64,000 bases of DNA from G016234445 sp964438865 (GTDB lineage: Bacteria > Chloroflexota > Dehalococcoidia > Tepidiformales > Tepidiformaceae). The DNA is taken from contig CAYTMI010000004.1 of assembly GCA_964438865.1 (NCBI GenBank), positions 1 to 64,000 of the forward strand, in the 5' to 3' direction. The notes below the pieces were generated by a model. The model did not search any database. It saw nothing but the letters and a program-made list of their open reading frames with translations, and had not been told where the DNA came from. Position numbers and translations under genes: made by a program. Shown here in pieces: positions 39,393 to 46,703 of the stretch. The first letter of the stretch is position 1, and each line of letters opens with the position of its first letter.

Positions 39393-41795
39393 TCACCCGC
39401 ACTTGTTGTAGAAGCAGTTGCGGCAGGTGAGGCAGCCTTCCGTGTAGTAGAGGACTTCGCCGCAGTCCGGGCAGCCGACGCCGCTCATCACGGCGTTGGC
39501 GTACTTATCCACCGGCGGGAAGTCCGAGGGGGTGCTCGCAACCACCTGGTCGGCCGGGATCAGGGCCGGCTGGTTCGCTGCCCGGGCGCTTTCGAACTTC
39601 AGCTCCAGCCAGCGGAACACGTAGTCGACGATGCTCGTGGCGAGCGGGATGTCCTTGTTGCCCGTCGGGCCGCTCGGTTCGAACCGGGTGTTCTTCATCT
39701 TCGAGGCGAGTTCGGCCAGGGGGACGCCGTACTGGAGCGCGTAGCTCGTCAGCATCGCCATCGTGTCCATCAGCCCGCTCACGGTGGAGCCCTGCTTGCT
39801 GGCGTTGATGAAGACTTCGCCGGGGGTGCCGTCGGCGAAGAGGCCAACGGTCATGTAGCCCTCCTGCTCGCCAACGCGGAACTTGTGGGTGATCGCGGCG
39901 CGCTCGTCCGGGAGCTTGCGGCGGATGGGGCCGACGGCCTTCATCACCAGCGCCTGGGCGGCTTCGACCGCCTTCTCACCGTCGCTCTTGTCCGTCTTCT
40001 CGGCGTGCTTGAGCACCTGGAGCTCGCGGGAACCGTCGCGGTAGATGGTGATCCCGTTGCAGCCGGTGGCGTAGGCGAGTTCATAGGCGGTGCGGACGTC
40101 GTCGACGCTGGCGCTGTTGGGGAAGTTGATGGTCTTGGAGACGGCGTTGTCGGTCGCTTCCTGGAAGGCGGCCTGCATGCGCACGTGCCACTCGGGGGCG
40201 ATGTCGTGGGCGGTGACGAAGACTTCCTTGGCCCACTCGGGAACCTCCGGCCGCTCGGCGAGGTGGCCGCCTTCGGCGAGGAAGCGGATAAGTTCGTCGC
40301 TGTACCAGCCGCCTTCGATGGCCGCGGCCTTGAACTGTTCGTTGACCTCGGCGAGCTCTGTCCGCTTGGTTGGGTCGTCCTTGTCGAGGTAGTGGGAGCG
40401 GATGAAGGCGAGCGAGAAGATCGGTTCGATGCCGCCGGAGCAGTCGGCGATGATGCTCAGGGTGCCGGTCGGCGCGATCGTGGTGCGGGTGCTGTTGCGC
40501 ATCGGCTGGGGGCCTTCGGGGCCTTTGGGGCCGTAGCGCGAATCCGACCAGTCGGGGAAGTTGCCGCGGACGGCCGCGAGATGCGTCGAAGCGGCGTCGC
40601 TTTCAACCTGGATGAAGCGCATCACCCTGTGCGCGACTTCGAGCGCGGCATCCGAGTTGTAGGGCACATGGAGGTCGATCAGGAGGTCGGACCAGCCCAT
40701 GACGCCGAGGCCGATGCGGCGGATGGCGTGCGAGGTTTCAGCGATCTCGGGAATGGGATAGACGTTCATCTCGATGACGTTGTCGAGGAGATGGACGGCC
40801 TGGCGGACGACGCGCCCGAGGCGTTCGTAGTCGACCTCCACGGCGCCGGGTTCGCCGGTGGTGAAGTGCCCGAGGTTGATGGAGCCGAGGTTGCAGGAGT
40901 CGAACGGGTAGAGGGGCTGCTCGCCGCAGGGGTTCGTCGCTTCCACGGGGCCGCGCTTGGGGACGGGGTTGGCGCGGCCGGAGTTGATCCGGTCGATGAA
41001 GACGAGGCCGGGGTCGCCGTTCTTCCAGGCGTTGGTGAGCATCTTTTCCCAGACGGCGCGGGCGTCGCGCTGGCCGACGGCTTCTCCGCTCTTGGGGTTG
41101 ATGATGTCGTAGGCGGTGCCGTCCTTCACCGCCTCCATGAAGGCGTCGGTGATCGCGACGCTGATGTTGAAGTTCTGGAGGGTGGTCATGTCGGACTTCA
41201 TTTCGATGAACGCGTCGATGTCCGGGTGGTCGACGCGGAGGATGCCCATGTTGGCGCCGCGACGGGTGCCGCCCTGCTTGATCGCTTCGGTGGCGGCGTC
41301 GAAGACCTTCATGAAGGAGACCGGGCCGCTGGCAACGCCCATCGTGGACTGGACGCGGTCGAGCGCGGGACGGAGGCGGGAGAAGGAGAAGCCGGTGCCG
41401 CCCCCGGACTTGTGGATGATGGCCGTGTTCTTGATCGCCTCGAAGATGCCGTCGATCGAATCGGGGACGGGGAGGACGAAGCACGCCGAAAGCTGCTGGA
41501 GTTCGCGGCCGGCGTTGACGAGCGTGGGCGAGTTCGGGAGGAAGTCGAGCGAGGAGATGAGGCGGTAGAACGTCTCCGCCGCGGCGGCGCGGTCGCCGTC
41601 GGTGCCGCCAAAGCGGAGTTCGGCCTCGGCCAGGTTGTGGGCCACCCGGCGGAAGCACTCCTGGGGCGTTTCGACCGCATCGCCCTTGTCGTTGCGGGCC
41701 ATGATCCGGCGTTCCATCACGACGATCGCGTTGTCGGAAAGCGGGTTGGGTTCGAAGCCGCCGCTGGTGGTGCTGGTAGAAGAAATGCTGACCAT
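39393..41795 (-). CDS. nrdJ: Adenosylcobalamin-dependent (class II) ribonucleotide reductase
   Basis: 800 residues, ATG behind GGGAGGG. Active-site features are Cys105 in LSACFVLPV, the finger loop ATNPCGEQPLYPFDSCNLGS near 295, RIGLGVMGWSDLL near 348, and APTGTLSIIADCSGGIEP near 437. The C-terminus ends in a zinc-type cluster GCPDCGEVLYYTEGCLTCRN that re-reduces the active site. It makes deoxyribonucleotides independent of oxygen, using coenzyme B12. No effector ATP-cone is apparent at the N-terminus. Its promoter contains a LexA-type box and nrdR lies upstream on the same strand. Confidence 0.96.
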   Translation of the reverse strand: MVSISSTSTTSGGFEPNPLSDNAIVVMERRIMARNDKGDAVETPQECFRRVAHNLAEAELRFGGTDGDRAAAAETFYRLISSLDFLPNSPTLVNAGRELQQLSACFVLPVPDSIDGIFEAIKNTAIIHKSGGGTGFSFSRLRPALDRVQSTMGVASGPVSFMKVFDAATEAIKQGGTRRGANMGILRVDHPDIDAFIEMKSDMTTLQNFNISVAITDAFMEAVKDGTAYDIINPKSGEAVGQRDARAVWEKMLTNAWKNGDPGLVFIDRINSGRANPVPKRGPVEATNPCGEQPLYPFDSCNLGSINLGHFTTGEPGAVEVDYERLGRVVRQAVHLLDNVIEMNVYPIPEIAETSHAIRRIGLGVMGWSDLLIDLHVPYNSDAALEVAHRVMRFIQVESDAASTHLAAVRGNFPDWSDSRYGPKGPEGPQPMRNSTRTTIAPTGTLSIIADCSGGIEPIFSLAFIRSHYLDKDDPTKRTELAEVNEQFKAAAIEGGWYSDELIRFLAEGGHLAERPEVPEWAKEVFVTAHDIAPEWHVRMQAAFQEATDNAVSKTINFPNSASVDDVRTAYELAYATGCNGITIYRDGSRELQVLKHAEKTDKSDGEKAVEAAQALVMKAVGPIRRKLPDERAAITHKFRVGEQEGYMTVGLFADGTPGEVFINASKQGSTVSGLMDTMAMLTSYALQYGVPLAELASKMKNTRFEPSGPTGNKDIPLATSIVDYVFRWLELKFESARAANQPALIPADQVVASTPSDFPPVDKYANAVMSGVGCPDCGEVLYYTEGCLTCRNCFYNKCG

Positions 41796-41820
41796 GATGT
41801 CCCTCCCGAGTGGCTGATGG

Positions 41821-41842
41821 AATATAGCGAACAAATGTTCGC
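41821..41842 (-). promoter_or_regulatory. LexA-type (SOS) box overlapping the nrdJ promoter
   Basis: GCGAACAAATGTTCGC (41827-41842) is a perfect inverted repeat around a 4-nt centre and fits the Gram-positive/Actinobacterial LexA consensus CGAAC-N4-GTTCG exactly. On the minus strand it is followed directly by TATATT (41821-41826), a -10 box 25 nt before the nrdJ ATG, so a bound repressor would cover the -35/-10 spacer. Confidence 0.75.
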
Positions 41843-41881
41843 CGCGCTAGGGTCGGAGCGAAGGAAGCGTGGGTTTCTTGA

Positions 41882-42220
41882 TTACGTCCGTCGCGGGCCC
41901 CCGGCGGAGACTTCCGCGCGCACCTCATCCGTGCGGCGAAGGACGGTGCCTCCCATGCCGCGGGTGCTGACCAGGCCCCGGCCGCCGCTGACCTGCAGCG
42001 ACTCGGGTTGGGCGTAGTGGGCGATGAGCGCCTCGGCGGCAGTCTCCGGGGTCCGGTCCTGGACGAGGGTGACGAGCTGGGCCGGCCGGAAGTCGCGCAC
42101 GGCGAGGAGGTACGCCTTTTCGGAGAGGACGAGGCCGGCGATGTCGGCTTCGCCATCGGGTGTGGTGCGGATGGCGAAGCCGAGCGTGAGGCCGTGGAGT
42201 TCCCAGATCCTGTTCGCCAT
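41882..42220 (-). CDS. Unknown small protein between nrdR and nrdJ
   Basis: 112 residues starting MANRIWELHGLTLGFAIRTT, 2 nt after the nrdR stop. It appears to be a compact alpha/beta protein (FRPAQLVTLVQDRTPETAAE, LIAHYAQPESLQV) with a charged, disordered end. No cysteines, membrane segments or known motif. Position inside the nrdR-nrdJ cluster suggests a role in nucleotide reduction or its control, but nothing in the sequence shows this. Confidence 0.7.
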   Translation of the reverse strand: MANRIWELHGLTLGFAIRTTPDGEADIAGLVLSEKAYLLAVRDFRPAQLVTLVQDRTPETAAEALIAHYAQPESLQVSGGRGLVSTRGMGGTVLRRTDEVRAEVSAGGPRRT

Positions 42221-42222
42221 GG

Positions 42223-42792
42223 CTAGCTCGCAGACTCTGCCGTGTGGCGGCTTTCGATGTCGCCCAGGAAGAGCGGACGGACCGGGCGCGGGTCTTCGGC
42301 GCCGGGCAGCGGCAGCTGGAGCGACTGTTCTTCCAGCGAAAGCACGCGGCCGTCTTCGAGTTGGGCGACCATCTCCTTGAGGGACTCGATGTCCGTGAAG
42401 GGGCGGTAGACCGAGGCGAAGCGGATGTAGGCGATGTGGTCGAGCCGGCGGAGGGCGTCCATCGCCAGTTCTCCCACGACTGACGAAGGGATCTCCGGGC
42501 GGCCGTCGGCCATGACCCGCGATTCGATGTCGGCGGCCACCATCTCCAGCTGGGCGACGGAGATGTTGCGCTTGGTGCAGGCGCGGCGGAGGCCGGCGAT
42601 GAGCTTTTCGCGGTTGAAGTCCTCGCGCCGGCCATCCTTCTTCACGATCTGGACGGTGGCGAGCTGGACGTTCTCGGTGGTGGTGAAGCGTTCGCCACAG
42701 GAGATGCACTGGCGGCGCCGGCGGATCCCGTCGTCGGTCGCGCGGCTGTCAGTGACCTTGCTATCGCGGAACTGGCAGTAGGGGCAGCGCAC
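42223..42792 (-). CDS. nrdR: Transcriptional repressor NrdR
   Basis: 189 residues from GTG with AGGAG upstream. The zinc ribbon is CPYCQFRDSKV with CISCGERFTT (residues 3-6 and 31-34), and the ATP-cone spans about 47-137 (VQIVKKDGRREDFNREKL onward). NrdR senses dATP/ATP and represses ribonucleotide reductase genes. The protein is about 30-40 residues longer than usual, with an acidic C-terminal extension after position 150. It lies upstream of nrdJ on the same strand. Confidence 0.95.
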   Translation of the reverse strand: MRCPYCQFRDSKVTDSRATDDGIRRRRQCISCGERFTTTENVQLATVQIVKKDGRREDFNREKLIAGLRRACTKRNISVAQLEMVAADIESRVMADGRPEIPSSVVGELAMDALRRLDHIAYIRFASVYRPFTDIESLKEMVAQLEDGRVLSLEEQSLQLPLPGAEDPRPVRPLFLGDIESRHTAESAS

Positions 42793-42851
42793 TAGCCATA
42801 ATCTCCTGAAGTGAGTAAACGCCTGATCGTTTTCACGACCAGCCACGGCGG

Positions 42852-42881
42852 ACTATAGTCCCATATCTTGTGGTCCGTCAA
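42852..42881 (-). promoter_or_regulatory. nrdR promoter with possible NrdR box
   Basis: Minus strand TTGACG (42876-42881), an 18-nt spacer and TATAGT (42852-42857). Within the spacer, ATATCTTGTGG (plus strand) matches one half of the NrdR box consensus ACACWATATWTWGTGT; a weaker CTAGATGTT lies about 30 bp away. Autoregulation is plausible but the boxes are degenerate. Confidence 0.55.
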
Positions 42882-42948
42882 GCGTATTCTACTAGATGTT
42901 GGGGCGGGAGTTACGTCGCGTGCTGATTCGAGCGCGGCGAAGTGGGGG

Positions 42949-43251
42949 TCAGTGGCCGCGGCGACGGTGATGAAAATCGCACGCTGCCGTGTCGGGCCAG
43001 GGGCCGAGGATGCCGCTGCCGGGGTGGAGGCAGGTGCCGCGGCCAGCGTTCGCGTCTTCGATGAATTCGCGGCAAGTCGCGCAGCTGAGGGGCAGAGGGG
43101 CCTCAGGCGGGAGCACGTTGAGGACGGCGAAGAGATCGTTGCGTTCGAAGGGGGCGGCCCGGAACTGCGGGGCTTCTTCGACACCAGGCCCAAACTCGCG
43201 CCCGCGCTGCCCGGCACGGCGATCACGCTTGCGGTTGCGGCGGCTACCCAT
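42949..43251 (-). CDS. Small basic protein with four-cysteine motif
   Basis: 100 residues starting MGSRRNRKRDRRAGQRG. The C-terminal half has SCATCREFIEDANAGRGTC followed by LHPGSGILGPWPDTAACDFH: a C-x2-C-x13-C-x16-C pattern typical of small zinc or iron-sulfur domains. A role in nucleic-acid or metal binding is possible. The ribosome-binding site is weak and no family could be named, so the call rests on the motif and on high GC at third codon positions. Confidence 0.5.
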   Translation of the reverse strand: MGSRRNRKRDRRAGQRGREFGPGVEEAPQFRAAPFERNDLFAVLNVLPPEAPLPLSCATCREFIEDANAGRGTCLHPGSGILGPWPDTAACDFHHRRRGH

Positions 43252-43285
43252 GGGGCGAAGCCTACCAGAGCAGGGAGCGCACGTG

Positions 43286-43400
43286 GCGAGCCGAGAGGCG
43301 AGAGCCGACCAGTCCGTAGCCCGACTGCCAGGGAGGGCAGGGTTCCCGGATCTCGGCCCGCCGCTGGGTGACGGGGGGAGCCAACGGCCAACGGCCAGCA
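43286..43400 (+). repeat. Two short heptamer clusters before the dehydrogenase
   Basis: At 43286-43306 there are 7-bp units GCGAGCC, GAGAGGC and GAGAGCC, related to the GAGNNNN family. At 43380-43400 GCCAACG occurs twice in tandem and is followed by GCCAGCA. The second cluster ends 5 nt before the -10 box of the dehydrogenase. The copies are few and degenerate. Confidence 0.45.
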
Positions 43401-43405
43401 GCGCG

Positions 43406-43411
43406 TAGAAT
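43406..43411 (+). promoter_or_regulatory. -10 box of leaderless dehydrogenase gene
   Basis: TAGAAT is followed by 7 nt and the ATG at 43419. Heptamer units occupy the -35 position, as at 37111-37194. Confidence 0.5.
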
Positions 43412-43418
43412 CCGCGGC

Positions 43419-44429
43419 ATGCTTGCTGCTGTGTGGAACGCTGACCGAACGCTCGCTGTTGTCGACCTGCCGGAGCCGGAGCCGGGCCCGGGAGAAACCC
43501 TCATTCGCGTGGAGGCCTGCGGCATCTGCGGGACCGACCTCCACTTCTTCCGCGGGGAGTTGCCGCCGCTGCCGGGGCTGGTGCCGGGCCACGAATTTGC
43601 CGGCACCGTCGTGAGCGGCGGCCAGTTCGCGCCGGGCACGCCGGTGGCCATCGAACCGATCCAGGTGTGCGGCGCCTGCAGCCAATGCCGGAGCGGCAAT
43701 CCCCAGCGCTGCGCCATGTTGCAGTTCCTCGGGTTGGGGCTGCCGGGAGGGCTGCAGCAGATGGTGGCGGTGCCCTCGGGTTCCGTTTACGAACTGCCGG
43801 CCGGCATCGACCCGCTCCACGGCAGCCTGGCGGAACCGCTCGCGGTGGCAGTCCGCGGCGTCCACCTGGCGGAGCTCCCGCTGGGCGCGCGCGTCCTCGT
43901 CCTTGGCGGAGGCACCATTGGGCTGATGGCGACGATGCTGCTCCGCGACATCGCATCCGAGGTCGCGGTGACGGCGCGCTACGCCCAACAGGCCGGGCTG
44001 GCACTGAACCTCGGGGCGTCCGCCGTGTTCGAACCGGGCAGTTCGGACCTGCACGATTGGGCCCGGGAGCGGCGGCCAGACGCCGTCATCGAAACCGTCG
44101 GGGGCACGGCCGACACCCTGAACGAAGCGGTGATGGCCGTCCGGCCGGGCGGTACGGTCGTGGTCCTCGGGGTGTTCACGGGGCCTACGGCTATCCCCGC
44201 GCTCAAGCTCGTGAACCAGGAAGTGCGGCTGGTAGGGTCGATCATCTACGGGCGGCAGGGGGACGAAAGTGAGTTCGGGATCGCGGTGCGGCGGCTAGCC
44301 CGCTACCGGGCCGAACTGCCGCTGCTCCAGAGCCACACCTTCGCCCTCGGCGACGTCAACGACGCCTTCCGAACTGCCGCCAACAAGTCGACCGGCGCCG
44401 TGAAGGTCACGATTCGCCCCAACGGGTAG
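43419..44429 (+). CDS. Zinc-dependent medium-chain alcohol dehydrogenase
   Basis: 336 residues. Catalytic zinc ligands are Cys34 or Cys37 (ACGICGTDLH) and His58-Glu59 (GHEFAG); structural zinc cysteines are 84, 87, 90 and 98 (CGACSQCRSGNPQRC). The Rossmann motif VLGGGTIGLMA is near residue 164. It resembles sorbitol/threonine dehydrogenase-type enzymes; the substrate is not determinable. Monocistronic, with a convergent gene downstream. Confidence 0.92.
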   Translation: MLAAVWNADRTLAVVDLPEPEPGPGETLIRVEACGICGTDLHFFRGELPPLPGLVPGHEFAGTVVSGGQFAPGTPVAIEPIQVCGACSQCRSGNPQRCAMLQFLGLGLPGGLQQMVAVPSGSVYELPAGIDPLHGSLAEPLAVAVRGVHLAELPLGARVLVLGGGTIGLMATMLLRDIASEVAVTARYAQQAGLALNLGASAVFEPGSSDLHDWARERRPDAVIETVGGTADTLNEAVMAVRPGGTVVVLGVFTGPTAIPALKLVNQEVRLVGSIIYGRQGDESEFGIAVRRLARYRAELPLLQSHTFALGDVNDAFRTAANKSTGAVKVTIRPNG

Positions 44430-44460
44430 GTTTCGCAATCACCCGTGGCGATGGCGTGGG

Positions 44461-45921
44461 CTAGCCCGGGCGCTGGCCGGAGCAGTGCACCGGTACTTCC
44501 GGGACGGCCTCCGCGGGCAGCTCCTTGCGCCAGAGTTCGATGCCGCCCTCCTGCCGCAGGATGCGGAACCCCAGCCGCGGGAGCGCCGCCAGGCACACGT
44601 CATAACCGGCGGCGAGGTCGTCCGTCGGCTTCGGGGCGTTACGGTCGATGAGGACGTACTCGGCTGTAAGGACGCGGGGGAAGTCGAAGATCTCGCGCCG
44701 TTCGGCAAGGTGCGGGACAAACGGGGATTGGGCGCTCACGATGGCGTCGTCCGGGACCATCTCGACGAACGACTGTGCGAGCCGCGCGTGGGCGCCGATT
44801 TCGAACCGGCTTCCGTCGGCGGCGAACGATGGCGGCAGCGGCGACCCGGCTGCGAAGAGAACCAGGCTGACCCCGGCGACCGCCGCCAACTGGACCCGGG
44901 CCGGCAGCCGCCTCCGGTGGGGCCACCAGGACTCCGGCGGCAAATGGAGGTGGAGCACAAGGCAACAGAGCGCGTAGGTCGCCGGGACGAGGAGATAGTG
45001 GAGGTCGAAGCCGTGCTGGCTGCGGTCGTCGGAGAGCAGCGGGAGGAACACGAGCGGCGCCCCGGCGACCGCGAGCGTTGGCCTGAGCACCAGGGCAGCC
45101 CCGGACGTGACGACGAGCAGCGCGATTACGGCGGCGGCATCGGCCGTGGCCAGGTGCTCCCACACCGCCACCGGGTGCAGCGGGATCGCGAACAAGATCT
45201 CCATGGCCGAATCCCCCAGGTAGCCATAGCGCTCACGCAGCGGGTTGAGGTCGTCTCCACGGTAATGGGGGATGAGCCAGAGGTTGACGACGGCCGCGTA
45301 GGCCACGCCAACGGCGGCAACGAGCAGAGACAGCCGCCGCCAGCCAAAGGACACGAACGCCACGACGGCGAGCGGCACCACCAGCAGGACGGCATCCTCC
45401 TTCAGGGTCAGCAGCAGGAGCGACGGGACGGCGAAAAGCAGGCGCCGGCCAGTCACCAGCCCGAGGACCGCGGTGAACGCGAAAAGCGGCGCCATCGCTT
45501 CCGCGTGGAAGTCGAAGGAGACAGCCCGGCTGACGCCGAGGCTCAGGGCGTAGGCAGCGGCTCCGAGGACGGCGGCGAGTTCCCCCGCGGAACTGCGGAT
45601 CGCGTAGAACAGCGGCACGATGGCGAGCGCGAGGAGGGCCGCCTGCGCGATAAGCAGGTCTTCCGGGCCACCTCCCAGCCGGAAGAGTGGCGCGAACGCG
45701 AGGAGGATGGGTGACCAGTGGTCGCCGGCATAGGAGATCGCCCGAAACGAATACTCGAACGGCTGGCCGTTGGCGGTGTTCCAAACAACCTGGGTAAACA
45801 CCCCGAGGTCCCAGGCGTTCGAATGGAACGACCGGTGGAGGCGCAGGCTCCAGGTCGCCCAGTAGAGGCCCGGGACAACTGCGAGCAGGACCGGGACGAA
45901 GGCCCCCCGTGCTCGACTCAT
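44461..45921 (-). CDS. DUF2079 multi-pass membrane protein
   Basis: 486 residues with about ten membrane helices. The N-terminal motif NAWDLGVFTQVVWNTANGQPF near 35-55 and DFHAEAMAPLFAF near 145 are diagnostic of DUF2079, a GT-C-fold glycosyltransferase-like family; the C-terminal about 90 residues are extracytoplasmic. Function is unknown; transfer from a lipid-linked sugar is inferred from the fold. Confidence 0.88.
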   Translation of the reverse strand: MSRARGAFVPVLLAVVPGLYWATWSLRLHRSFHSNAWDLGVFTQVVWNTANGQPFEYSFRAISYAGDHWSPILLAFAPLFRLGGGPEDLLIAQAALLALAIVPLFYAIRSSAGELAAVLGAAAYALSLGVSRAVSFDFHAEAMAPLFAFTAVLGLVTGRRLLFAVPSLLLLTLKEDAVLLVVPLAVVAFVSFGWRRLSLLVAAVGVAYAAVVNLWLIPHYRGDDLNPLRERYGYLGDSAMEILFAIPLHPVAVWEHLATADAAAVIALLVVTSGAALVLRPTLAVAGAPLVFLPLLSDDRSQHGFDLHYLLVPATYALCCLVLHLHLPPESWWPHRRRLPARVQLAAVAGVSLVLFAAGSPLPPSFAADGSRFEIGAHARLAQSFVEMVPDDAIVSAQSPFVPHLAERREIFDFPRVLTAEYVLIDRNAPKPTDDLAAGYDVCLAALPRLGFRILRQEGGIELWRKELPAEAVPEVPVHCSGQRPG

Positions 45922-45956
45922 CGGCCCAGTCTCAGGTGCTCTGCGCCAACGGGCGA

Positions 45957-45990
45957 TGCCGCCGCGAACGTCGTGCCGCCGCGAACGTCA
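45957..45990. repeat. 17-bp tandem duplication
   Basis: TGCCGCCGCGAACGTCR occurs twice in direct succession (45957-45973 and 45974-45990). The second copy overlaps the stop codon of the thioredoxin-fold gene at 45988. It is probably a simple duplication. Confidence 0.6.
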
Positions 45991-46617
45991 GCTCAGGAGT
46001 TCGATGATCTCGTCGACGGCGGCGGTGCGCCAGCCGGCCCAGATCTCGCTGTCCCGCTGCCAGGCAAGGTACTTGTCGCGGGCATTCGCGCGCTCGGCGG
46101 TGATCTCCGCCTCGGTGGGTTCGTGGCCAAGCCGGCCTTTGATGGCTTCGGGCGAGACATCGCCGAGGACGTCGCGAGTGACGTGGAGCTGTTCGTTCGC
46201 CAGCTTCGGCCGTTCGATGAAGTGGCCGAGTTCCTTGTCGTCCTTGTTGTAGAAGACATAAACGGGGATGGATTCGAACTGCCCGTCCTTCAGGTAGGGC
46301 TGAATCATGTCCTTGTTCTGGTCGCGTTCAAACATGCGGAGTTCGATGCCCATCGCCTCGGCGATCTTCTGGGCCACGCCCAGGCCGCGGTAGACGTCGG
46401 GGCACCAGTCTTCGCCGATGACGACTATGTGGTCAGGGCCGCCGGGCTTCGCGGCGAGCGCCTTCAGCTTCGTCGCCTGCTCGGGCGCGATGACGAGGCC
46501 GTTGTAGTTCTGTTCGAACAGTTCCTTGTTGCGGATGCCGCTCTCGACATATTCGCGAAAGGTCTTGCCCTTGGCAAAGCGTTCGCTGGTGATGGGATTG
46601 GCGGTGGCCTGGGTCAT
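45988..46617 (-). CDS. Thioredoxin-fold protein with single active-site Cys (WCPDV)
   Basis: 209 residues. The segment HIVVIGEDWCPDVYRGLGV near 64-82 is the thioredoxin CxxC region of the Thioredoxin_9-like family, but the second Cys of WCPDC is Val. SIPVYVFYNKDDKELGHFIERP near 116-137 holds the cis-Pro strand and the family E-R-P motif. With one Cys it may act in a monothiol mechanism. Transcribed alone between DUF2079 and an unknown gene. Confidence 0.82.
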   Translation of the reverse strand: MTQATANPITSERFAKGKTFREYVESGIRNKELFEQNYNGLVIAPEQATKLKALAAKPGGPDHIVVIGEDWCPDVYRGLGVAQKIAEAMGIELRMFERDQNKDMIQPYLKDGQFESIPVYVFYNKDDKELGHFIERPKLANEQLHVTRDVLGDVSPEAIKGRLGHEPTEAEITAERANARDKYLAWQRDSEIWAGWRTAAVDEIIELLS

Positions 46618-46703
46618 GGTTGTCCCCCGAAGTGAGTGGAAAGAATAAACCCAGCCTACAGGGATGGGGGAAGAGATGCGAGAGGGGATCAGGAGCCGCG
46701 AGC

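Noticed and set aside
41796..41881. Cobalamin riboswitch before the B12-dependent nrdJ
   Set aside because: The gap is 86 nt, holds a LexA-type box and promoter, and has no B12-box or room for the aptamer. None was seen before the BtuF-like gene either.
39132..42017. A 961-codon open frame on the plus strand opposite nrdJ
   Set aside because: It mirrors the codon pattern of nrdJ on the other strand, is rich in V/G/D/R with no motif, and nrdJ is certain. The same holds for long frames at 6170-7897, 8171-9967, 14678-16546 and 56038-59136.
46618..46703. A third GA-rich heptamer array
   Set aside because: Purine-rich words such as GCGAGAG and GGAGCCG occur, but no 7-bp register holds for more than two units.
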